Source: an uncultured Chloroflexota bacterium
Lineage (GTDB): Bacteria > Chloroflexota > Limnocylindria > Limnocylindrales > Limnocylindraceae
Direction of reading: 5' to 3'
NCBI GenBank assembly: GCA_903847005.1
Contig: CAINCM010000246.1
Location: 1 to 5,687, forward strand
Length of the DNA stretch: 5,687 bases
The notes beneath the pieces are model-generated. The model was not told the origin of the DNA, ran no database searches, and saw only the letters and a program-made list of their open reading frames with translations. Shown piece by piece: positions 1 through 4,785 of the stretch. The stretch's first letter is position 1, and each line of letters begins with the position of its first letter. A program made the translations under genes and the position numbers.

Positions 1-585
1 AACTTCAAGGGCTATCACGGATTTCCGTCGGTGATCTGCCTCTCCATCGACAGCGAAGTGGTGCACGGGATCCCCGGCGACCGAGAGATCAGGGCGGGCG
101 CCCTCGTCTCCGTGGATGCTGGAGCGATCGTCGAGGGCTTGCACGGCGACGCGGCGCGCAGCTTCTTTGTCGGCGGAGAGCCGCCCGCCGAAGTGGCGCG
201 GCTCATTCGTGTCACGAAGGAGGCACTGGACGCAGGGATCGCCGCCGCTCGACCCGGCGCGACGATCGAGGAGATCTCTGCCGCGATCGAGGACGTCGGG
301 CTCGCCGCCGGAGTGGGGATCGTGCGGCCGTATGTGGGGCACGGGATCGGCCGAGCCATGCACGAGGCTCCCCAGGTTCCGAACTACCGCACGGGGCGGA
401 AGAGCCTCACGCTGGCCCCCGGCCACTGCCTCGCGATCGAACCGATGTTCACCCTCGGCTCCCCCGAGGTCGGGGTGATGGACGATGAGTGGACGGTTGT
501 AACAATTGATGGGAGCCTCGCGGCGCACTTCGAAGACAGCATCGCCATCACCCCCGAGGGGGCCGAGATCCTCACGAGGCCATGA
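1..585 (+). CDS. map: Methionine aminopeptidase type I, 5'-truncated by window edge
   Basis: This is the C-terminal 194 residues of MetAP, a cytosolic metalloprotease that removes the initiator methionine from nascent proteins with small second residues. The frame is open from base 1 and ends at TGA 583-585. Roughly the first 55-60 residues lie outside the window, so the internal ATG or GTG codons are not the start. In fragment numbering, the substrate-side His is H22 in VVHGIP. The five metal ligands of the pita-bread fold are D39 (VSVDAG), D50 (HGDAA), H114 (GHGIG), E147 (AIEPM) and E178 (HFEDS). Their spacing (11, 64, 33, 31) nearly matches E. coli D97, D108, H171, E204 and E235. All ligands are present, so the enzyme should be active. 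The residue after E178 is Asp, where E. coli has His. The gene lies upstream of infA, as in many bacteria where adk-map-infA follows secY. Confidence 0.96.
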   Translation, partial: NFKGYHGFPSVICLSIDSEVVHGIPGDREIRAGALVSVDAGAIVEGLHGDAARSFFVGGEPPAEVARLIRVTKEALDAGIAAARPGATIEEISAAIEDVGLAAGVGIVRPYVGHGIGRAMHEAPQVPNYRTGRKSLTLAPGHCLAIEPMFTLGSPEVGVMDDEWTVVTIDGSLAAHFEDSIAITPEGAEILTRP

Positions 586-595
586 AGGGGTGGTT

Positions 596-614
596 CACGC
601 TCCGCCCGAGCGTG
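596..614 (+). terminator. GC-rich hairpin just after map, possible terminator without U-tract
   Basis: A perfect 7-bp inverted repeat, CACGCTC (596-602) and GAGCGTG (608-614), encloses a 5-nt loop and starts 10 nt after the map stop codon. A G.U pair (595/615) could lengthen the stem. The position suits termination or attenuation of upstream transcription, or protection of the map 3' end. No T-run follows (the next bases are GCGGGGGAGGGG), so it is not a canonical intrinsic terminator. Calling it a terminator is inference from position and structure. Confidence 0.4.
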
Positions 615-632
615 GCGGGGGAGGGGTCTTCG

Positions 633-661
633 TTGCGAGGGGGGCGGGGCTCTGCTAGGCT
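633..661 (+). promoter_or_regulatory. Candidate sigma70-type promoter for the infA operon
   Basis: A -35-like TTGCGA (633-638, 4/6 to TTGACA) is separated by exactly 17 bp from a -10-like TAGGCT (656-661). The -10 keeps the key T1, A2 and T6 and is preceded by TGC, giving an extended -10 (TGn). Initiation would be near 667-670, leaving an untranslated leader of about 75 nt before infA. This sits in the only sizeable gap of the window, just past the map 3' hairpin. The match is by eye in GC-rich DNA, and the sigma preference of this organism is unknown. Confidence 0.4.
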
Positions 662-677
662 GCACCTTCGTGCGTTT

Positions 678-713
678 GGGGTCTCTCCCCAGCCGTCCCC
701 TGGCTCGCCAGGG
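678..713 (+). promoter_or_regulatory. Structured 5' leader of infA: two candidate RNA hairpins
   Basis: Two potential hairpins lie side by side. The first pairs GGGG (678-681) with CCCC (687-690) around a 5-nt loop. The second is a perfect inverted repeat, CCCTGGC (698-704) and GCCAGGG (707-713), which would fold as a 6-bp stem with a CTCG tetraloop. No T-run follows, so a terminator is unlikely. CTCCCC (685-690) could instead pair with the G-tract 735-740 in front of infA (six pairs, one of them G.U), which is incompatible with the first hairpin. A regulatory role is inference. I recognise no known ribosomal-protein leader or riboswitch consensus here. Confidence 0.35.
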
Positions 714-743
714 ATCAATCGCGCAGTCTGAAACGGGGGGTTG

Positions 744-962
744 TTGGCGAAGAAGGATTCAATCGAAGTCGAAGGGACGGTTGTCGAGCCTCTGCCGAAC
801 ACGCTGTTCGTCGTTGAACTCGAAAATGGCCATCGAATTCGTGCCTACATCAGCGGGAAGCTTCGGACGAACTTCATCCGAATCCTTCCGGGTGATCGGG
901 TCAAGGTTGAGCTCTCGCCATACGATCTGACACAGGGTCGGATCACCTACCGATTGAAATAG
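744..962 (+). CDS. infA: Translation initiation factor IF-1
   Basis: IF-1 is a single OB-fold protein that occupies the 30S A site during initiation and works with IF-2 and IF-3. Nearly the full family signature is visible: IEVEGTVVE near residues 7-15, [14 protein letters not shown], then [19 protein letters not shown] and GRITYR at the C-terminus. I chose the second of two tandem TTG codons (744) because it yields 72 residues beginning [11 protein letters not shown], matching the usual MAKED/MAKKD start and length. The first TTG (741) would give 73 residues beginning MLAKKD. The only SD-like element is a G-tract at 735-740, abutting TTG 741 and 3 nt from TTG 744. A TTG start plus a poor SD suggests modest or regulated initiation. 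It ends at TAG 960-962, 16 nt before rpmJ. Confidence 0.95.
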   Translation: MAKKDSIEVEGTVVEPLPNTLFVVELENGHRIRAYISGKLRTNFIRILPGDRVKVELSPYDLTQGRITYRLK

Positions 963-978
963 CAGCACAGGAGAACAG

Positions 979-1092
979 GTGAAGGTTTCTGCGTCGGTCA
1001 AGGTTCGTTGCGACAAGTGCCTCGTGATCAAGCGGCACGGCCGCGTCATGGTCATCTGCGAAAACCCGAAGCACAAGCAGCGGCAGGGGTAG
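979..1092 (+). CDS. rpmJ: 50S ribosomal protein L36, zinc-ribbon (C+) form
   Basis: A 37-residue, very basic protein reading [14 protein letters not shown] from a GTG start. L36 is the smallest 50S protein and binds 23S rRNA near the base of the L7/L12 stalk region. The zinc ribbon is intact: C11, C14, C27 and H32 (C-x2-C-x12-C-x4-H), so this is the zinc-binding form. AGGAG at 969-973 lies 5 nt upstream of GTG 979, which fixes the start. The length matches the 37-38 residue family norm, and the C-terminus HKQRQG is typical. It ends at TAG 1090-1092, 4 nt before rpsM. The infA-rpmJ-rpsM order is conserved across many bacteria. Confidence 0.95.
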   Translation: MKVSASVKVRCDKCLVIKRHGRVMVICENPKHKQRQG

Positions 1093-1096
1093 GACC

Positions 1097-1474
1097 ATGG
1101 CACGAATCGCCGGCGTCGACATCCCACGCGAGAAGCGCGTCGAGATCGCCCTCACCTACATCTTCGGAATTGGCCTCACCACGAGCCAGAAGATCCTGAA
1201 GCAGACCTCCATCAGTCCGGATATCCGCGTGAAGGACCTCACGGAGGAGCAGATCAACCGTCTTCGCGAAGTCGTGGACAAGGGCCACAAGATCGAAGGC
1301 GACCTGCGCCGAGAGATCGCGATGAACATCAAGCGCCTCATCGAGGTCGGCACGTATCGCGGCACGCGCCATCGCAAGAACCTCCCGTCACGAGGTCAGA
1401 GGACCAAGACGAATGCGCGCCAGCGCCGCGGTGCTCGCAAGACCGTCGCCGGCAAGAAGATCGAGAAGAAGTAA
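1097..1474 (+). CDS. rpsM: 30S ribosomal protein S13
   Basis: S13 sits in the head of the 30S subunit, contacts P-site tRNA through its C-terminal tail and forms intersubunit bridges with the 50S. The 125-residue length is normal. Visible signatures are [20 protein letters not shown] at residues 2-21, the helix-hairpin-helix-like YIFGIG region after it, and a basic C-terminal segment with [10 protein letters not shown] (about residues 97-106), ending in a Lys-rich tail (KKIEKK). One small deviation is [10 protein letters not shown], where many homologues have GLPVRGQR. The ATG follows the rpmJ stop by 4 nt. The SD is weak (TAGGA overlapping the stop), so translational coupling to rpmJ is likely. 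Confidence 0.97.
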   Translation: MARIAGVDIPREKRVEIALTYIFGIGLTTSQKILKQTSISPDIRVKDLTEEQINRLREVVDKGHKIEGDLRREIAMNIKRLIEVGTYRGTRHRKNLPSRGQRTKTNARQRRGARKTVAGKKIEKK

Positions 1475-1478
1475 GGCA

Positions 1479-1484
1479 GGGGAG
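1479..1484 (+). promoter_or_regulatory. Shine-Dalgarno GGGGAG that decides the rpsK start
   Basis: GGGGAG sits 5 nt upstream of ATG 1490, a normal spacing. It would touch or overlap the alternative in-frame GTG at 1484, leaving no spacer, so it supports ATG 1490 as the real start. Confidence 0.6.
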
Positions 1485-1489
1485 TGGCG

Positions 1490-1888
1490 ATGGCTGAGAT
1501 GGAGAAGCGACCAACGAAGACGCGACGTCGCGAGAAGAAGAACGTGCCGGTGGGCCAGGTGCACATCGCCGCCTCGTTCAACAACACCGTGATCTCGGTC
1601 ACCGACCCAACGGGCGCCGTGCTCTCGTGGGGCTCTGGTGGCGTCGCCGGTTTCAAGGGGTCGCGCAAGAGCACGCCGTACGCCGCGTCGCTCGGGGCCG
1701 AGGCTGCCGCGCGCAAGGCGATGGAGCACGGCCTCCGCTCCGTCGAAGTCTTCGTAAAGGGCCCAGGCGCCGGTCGCGAGCAGGCGATTCGCGGCCTCCA
1801 GACCGCCGGACTCAACATCACCTCCATCACCGATGTGACGCCGCTGCCGCACAACGGCTGCCGTCCTCCGAAGAAGCGCCGAGTCTAG
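1490..1888 (+). CDS. rpsK: 30S ribosomal protein S11
   Basis: S11 lines the 30S platform near the E-site mRNA path and binds 16S rRNA with S18 and S6. From ATG 1490 the protein has 132 residues, with a basic N-terminal arm ([14 protein letters not shown]) before the conserved core. Core signatures are [56 protein letters not shown] and the C-terminal [16 protein letters not shown], all family hallmarks. GTG 1484 (134 residues) and ATG 1499 are alternative starts; 1490 is favoured by the SD spacing. The gene begins 15 nt after rpsM, and its TAG stop (1886-1888) overlaps the SD of rpsD. Confidence 0.96.
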   Translation: MAEMEKRPTKTRRREKKNVPVGQVHIAASFNNTVISVTDPTGAVLSWGSGGVAGFKGSRKSTPYAASLGAEAAARKAMEHGLRSVEVFVKGPGAGREQAIRGLQTAGLNITSITDVTPLPHNGCRPPKKRRV

Positions 1889-1897
1889 GAGGGCGTC

Positions 1898-2524
1898 ATG
1901 GGTCGCGATATTGGTCCAGTCTGCCGACAGTGCCGCCGAGAGGGGACAAAGCTCTTCTTGAAGGGTGCGCGCTGCTACACCAAGAAGTGCTCGTTCGAGC
2001 GACGCCCGACGCCCCCGGGCATGCATGCAGTGCGCCGCCGCAAGGTCGGCGACTACGGGTTGCAGCTCCGCGAGAAGCAGAAGATGCGACGCGTCTATCG
2101 ACTGGGCGAAGCCCAGTTCCGCCGCCTCTTCGCCGAGGCGGAGCGCGGCACGGATGTGACCGGTGAGCACCTGCTGCGCCTCCTTGAGCTTCGCCTCGAC
2201 AACGTGGTCTTCCGCCTCGGCTTCGCCAGCTCGCGGGATCAGGCGCGTCAGTTCATCTCGCATGGACACTTTGCCGTGAACGGCAGCGCCGTGAGCATTC
2301 CGTCGTATGGACTGAAGCCGGGAGACGTGATCTCGCTCCGCCCTGGGCGGGCCGAGCTCGCTCCGTTCAAGGAGGTCGTCGAGAACCTGAAGGGTGTCGC
2401 AACCCAGGAGTGGCTCCGCGTGGACGCCTCGAAGATGGCGGGTCACGTGATTGCCGCACCGCGCCGCGACCAGATGCCTGGTGACTTCAACGAGCAACTC
2501 GTCGTCGAGTACTACTCGCGATAG
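1898..2524 (+). CDS. rpsD: 30S ribosomal protein S4, zinc-binding (C+) form
   Basis: S4 is a primary 16S rRNA binder that nucleates assembly of the 30S body and shapes the mRNA entry tunnel. In E. coli it also represses its own operon. The 208-residue length is typical. The N-terminus carries C9, C12, C26 and C31 (C-x2-C-x13-C-x4-C), a zinc-knuckle form, followed by RRPTPPGMHAVRRRKVGDYG. The S4 RNA-binding domain starts near residue 90 (LELRLDNVVFRLGFASSRDQAR) and contains GHFAVNG. The C-terminus PGDFNEQLVVEYYSR is characteristic. An ideal SD, AGGAGG (1887-1892), lies 5 nt before the ATG and overlaps the rpsK stop. The N-terminal segment is the main hint of a Chloroflexota-like origin. Confidence 0.97.
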   Translation: MGRDIGPVCRQCRREGTKLFLKGARCYTKKCSFERRPTPPGMHAVRRRKVGDYGLQLREKQKMRRVYRLGEAQFRRLFAEAERGTDVTGEHLLRLLELRLDNVVFRLGFASSRDQARQFISHGHFAVNGSAVSIPSYGLKPGDVISLRPGRAELAPFKEVVENLKGVATQEWLRVDASKMAGHVIAAPRRDQMPGDFNEQLVVEYYSR

Positions 2525-2538
2525 GAGAGGAGAGAGAG

Positions 2539-3552
2539 ATGACCGACGCAGTAACTTCGCGCATCGCCCCGCTTGAGGAGCTCGGCTCGTACGGCAAGTA
2601 CGAGGCCGGCCCGTTCGCGCCCGGCTACGGCGTCACGCTCGGCAATGCCCTGCGACGCGTGCTTCTCGGCTCCCTGGAGGGCGCCGCGATCACGGCCGTG
2701 CAGATCACGGGCGTGCAGCAGGAGTTCTCGTCGCTTCCCGGCGTTCGAGAAGATGTGGTGCAGATCCTTCTCAACATGAAGAAGATCCGACTCCGCAGCT
2801 TCTCCACCGGACGCGTGGAGCTCACCCTGAACAAGAAGGGGGCGGGGAGCGTCACCGCGGGCGACATCTCCCCCAACGGCCAGGTCGAGATCGTCAATCC
2901 GGAACAGGTGCTCATGACGCTCGACTCAGACAAGACGGCGATCGAGGCGTTCCTCGTCGTGGAGCGTGGCGTGGGTTACGTCTCAGCAGATCGACTCGAA
3001 GCGGAGCCAGACGGCGAGGCGCGCCCACGTGGCGTGATGGCCGTGGATGCGATCTTCACTCCGGTGCGCAAGGTGAACTTCACCGTGGAGAACACGCGCG
3101 TCGGCCAGGACGTCGACCGCGAGAAGCTGATTCTCGAGATTGAGACAGACGGCACGATCACCCCAGAGGAGGCGGTGCGCAAGGCTGCGGCCATCCTCGT
3201 CGGGCAGTTCGCCGCCTTCTCCGGTCTCGGCGAGACGCCTGCCCCGGCACCGGCCGCGGTGGCGGGCGGCAACCTGCTCGATCTCTCGATCGAAGATCTC
3301 GATCTGCCGATGCGCGCCTACAACGCGCTCAAGCGCGCGGGCATCGTCAAGGTTGGGCAGCTGTTGAGCGCGCTTGATGGCGGCGAGGCGGAGCTCCTGA
3401 AGCTTCGCAACTTCGGTCAGAAGAGCCTGACCGAAGTGCGCGAGAAGCTTGTCGAGCGCGGCTTCGACGTGCCGGAGAGCACGCTGGCCGTGGATGCAGC
3501 CTTCGACGATGAAGGCGACGAAGACGACAGCGACGACGAAGTGAAGGCCTGA
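2539..3552 (+). CDS. rpoA: DNA-directed RNA polymerase subunit alpha
   Basis: The alpha dimer is the assembly platform for beta and beta'. Its C-terminal domain binds UP elements and activators. The N-terminal domain shows the dimerisation/assembly motif GYGVTLGNALRRVLLGS (about 29-45), then EDVVQILLNMKKI and, near residue 218, the PEEAVRKAAAILVGQF helix. A flexible Ala/Pro linker (TPAPAPAAVAGG, about 233-244) leads to the alpha-CTD (about 245-311). Within it, R259, N262 and K265 match the DNA-binding E. coli R265, N268 and K271, and G293, K295, S296 and E299 match the second DNA-contact helix. The end is unusual: residues 323-334 hold 10 Asp/Glu in 12 positions. The SD is a purine run, with GGAG at 2529-2532 lying 6 nt before ATG. 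The gene begins 14 nt after rpsD. Confidence 0.98.
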   Translation: MTDAVTSRIAPLEELGSYGKYEAGPFAPGYGVTLGNALRRVLLGSLEGAAITAVQITGVQQEFSSLPGVREDVVQILLNMKKIRLRSFSTGRVELTLNKKGAGSVTAGDISPNGQVEIVNPEQVLMTLDSDKTAIEAFLVVERGVGYVSADRLEAEPDGEARPRGVMAVDAIFTPVRKVNFTVENTRVGQDVDREKLILEIETDGTITPEEAVRKAAAILVGQFAAFSGLGETPAPAPAAVAGGNLLDLSIEDLDLPMRAYNALKRAGIVKVGQLLSALDGGEAELLKLRNFGQKSLTEVREKLVERGFDVPESTLAVDAAFDDEGDEDDSDDEVKA

Positions 3553-3553
3553 G

Positions 3554-3910
3554 ATGACGTCGCATGCAGTTGGCGGACGCAAGCTCTCCCGGAAGCAGGG
3601 GCCCCGGCTTGCCCTGTACAAGAACCTGATCGTCTCCGTGCTGCGTTACGAGCGAATCCAGACGACCGAGGCGAAGGCGAAGGAGATTCGTCCGCAGGTG
3701 GAGCAGATCATCACGCTCGCCAAGAAGGGCGGCCTCAGCGCACGGCGCGCCGTGATCGCCGCGCTCCCAGACGAGCCTCTGGTGGTGGACAAGCTCTTCG
3801 GCGAGATCGTTCCGAAGTACGCCGCGCGCTCCTCGGGCTACTGCCGGATCACCAAGATCGGAATCCGCAAGGGCGACGCCGCTCCCCTTGTCCAGCTCGA
3901 GCTCGTCTAG
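3554..3910 (+). CDS. rplQ: 50S ribosomal protein L17
   Basis: L17 binds 23S rRNA near the exit-tunnel side of the 50S subunit. The 118-residue length is normal. Family signatures are GGRKLSRKQGPRLALYKNL near the N-terminus, IQTTEAKAKEIRPQVEQIITLAKKG in the middle, and the C-terminal segment with YCRITKIGIRKGDAAPLVQLELV. The first few residues (MTSHAV) differ from the common MRHR start. The ATG lies 1 nt after the rpoA TGA, and GAAGG (3543-3547) inside the rpoA 3' end can act as SD, so the two genes are translationally coupled. The rpoA-rplQ pairing is nearly universal in bacteria. Confidence 0.96.
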   Translation: MTSHAVGGRKLSRKQGPRLALYKNLIVSVLRYERIQTTEAKAKEIRPQVEQIITLAKKGGLSARRAVIAALPDEPLVVDKLFGEIVPKYAARSSGYCRITKIGIRKGDAAPLVQLELV

Positions 3911-3919
3911 GAGGTTGAG

Positions 3920-4351
3920 ATGAACATGAAGACGTGGACGCCTCGTGCCGCGGAGATCGAGCGCAACTGGTACGTGGTCGACGCGGAGGGGCAGACCCTC
4001 GGTCGTCTCGCATCGAAGATCGCCACCGCGCTCCTCGGCAAGTCGAAGCCGACCTACGCCGACCATGTTGATACGGGCGACTTCGTGATCGTGGTGAACG
4101 CCGCGAAGCTCGTGGTCACCGGCGATCGACTCTTGAGCAAGCGCTATCACTCCCACTCTGGCCACCCTGGCGGCCACCGCGACGAGGGTCTCGGCGAACT
4201 GATTCAGCGCAAGCCAACCGAGGCGATTCGGCGCGCGGTGAAGGGGATGCTTCCGAAGACCAAACTTGCGAACGCGCAGATGACGAAGCTGAAGATCTAT
4301 GCGGGTCCAGTTCACCCGCATGCGCCTCAGCAGCCGAAGACCCTCGCATGA
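3920..4351 (+). CDS. rplM: 50S ribosomal protein L13
   Basis: L13 is an early 50S assembly protein that binds 23S rRNA. It has 143 residues, in the family range. Recognisable segments are [20 protein letters not shown] at the start, [36 protein letters not shown], and the late SGHPGG followed by [16 protein letters not shown] and [20 protein letters not shown] (3909-3914) lies 5 nt from ATG 3920, so that start is preferred over ATG 3926 (11 nt away), although MKTW is the more usual N-terminus. It follows rplQ by 9 nt. truA, which commonly separates rplQ from rplM, is not here. The stop TGA (4349-4351) overlaps an in-frame ATG of rpsI. Confidence 0.97.
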   Translation: MNMKTWTPRAAEIERNWYVVDAEGQTLGRLASKIATALLGKSKPTYADHVDTGDFVIVVNAAKLVVTGDRLLSKRYHSHSGHPGGHRDEGLGELIQRKPTEAIRRAVKGMLPKTKLANAQMTKLKIYAGPVHPHAPQQPKTLA

Positions 4352-4355
4352 GCCC

Positions 4356-4362
4356 AAAGGAG
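4356..4362 (+). promoter_or_regulatory. Shine-Dalgarno AAAGGAG that decides the rpsI start
   Basis: AAAGGAG is a near-ideal SD placed 6 nt before GTG 4369. The alternative ATG 4348, overlapping the rplM stop as ATGA, lacks a clear SD upstream (CAGCCGAAGACCCTCGC). The SD lies inside the longer reading, supporting the GTG start. Confidence 0.6.
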
Positions 4363-4368
4363 AAGAGC

Positions 4369-4764
4369 GTGAGCCTGCCGTACTACCAGGGAACGGGACG
4401 CCGCAAGACATCGATCGCCCGTGTGCGCCTCGTCCCAGGCGAGGGGCAGATCGTGATCAACGGACGTACCTATGGGGAGCACTTCGGCGGTGCGATCCCG
4501 CAGGCGGAAGTCTTCGCCCCGTATCGAGTCACCGGAACCGAGGGACGCTTCAACGCCATGGTGAAGGTCGAGGGCGGCGGGATCGCCGGTCAGGCGGGCG
4601 CAATCCGCCACGGAATCTCCCGAGCACTCCTCTCGGCTGACCCTGAGGCCTATCGACTTCCGCTCCGACAGGCCGGCTTCCTCACGCGCGATCCGCGCGC
4701 GAAAGAGCGCAAGAAGTACGGCCTTCGACGCGCTCGCAAGGCGAAGCAGTTCACGAAGCGCTGA
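4369..4764 (+). CDS. rpsI: 30S ribosomal protein S9
   Basis: S9 sits in the 30S head, and its C-terminal tail reaches the anticodon stem-loop of P-site tRNA. From GTG 4369 it is 131 residues, close to the family norm of 130, and begins [19 protein letters not shown], where homologues usually have a short lead before YYGTGRRK. Other hallmarks are [43 protein letters not shown] and the basic tail [12 protein letters not shown] with the conserved terminal Lys-Arg. The alternative ATG 4348 adds seven residues (MSPKEKS) and overlaps the rplM stop; coupling through it cannot be excluded. The rplM-rpsI pair is conserved across bacteria. Confidence 0.95.
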   Translation: MSLPYYQGTGRRKTSIARVRLVPGEGQIVINGRTYGEHFGGAIPQAEVFAPYRVTGTEGRFNAMVKVEGGGIAGQAGAIRHGISRALLSADPEAYRLPLRQAGFLTRDPRAKERKKYGLRRARKAKQFTKR

Positions 4765-4767
4765 TCT

Positions 4768-4781
4768 AGCGCAGCTGCGCT
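4768..4781 (+). repeat. 14-bp perfect palindrome between rpsI and glmM
   Basis: AGCGCAGCTGCGCT is self-complementary over all 14 bases and ends 4 nt before the glmM ATG. As DNA it could be a dimer-binding operator. As RNA it could fold into a 5-bp stem with an AGCT loop. It occupies the place where an SD would be expected. No known consensus is recognised, and chance is possible in GC-rich sequence. Confidence 0.4.
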
Positions 4782-4785
4782 GCTG

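Noticed and set aside
698..713. Intrinsic terminator in front of infA
   Set aside because: The stem is perfect but is followed by ATCAATCGCG with no T-run, and a terminator here would block the operon; a leader hairpin is more likely.
670..930. 86-residue + strand frame overlapping infA
   Set aside because: It overlaps the clearly conserved IF-1 frame in a different phase and has a Ser/Arg-rich composition typical of out-of-frame reading.
1388..2497. 369-residue open frame on the minus strand opposite rpsM-rpsK-rpsD
   Set aside because: It lies entirely antisense to conserved ribosomal genes, has a low-complexity His/Arg/Leu/Ala composition, shows no recognisable domain, and is expected from codon bias in high-GC DNA.
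3275..3310. Repeated CTCGATCT-like units in rpoA, possible direct or inverted repeat
   Set aside because: They are explained by the coding of the acidic/Leu stretch LLDLSIEDLDLP at the start of the alpha-CTD, which is conserved at protein level.
3347..4411. 354-residue open frame on the minus strand opposite rpoA-rplQ-rplM
   Set aside because: It is a shadow of the + strand genes, Arg-rich without any family motif and with no independent start signals.
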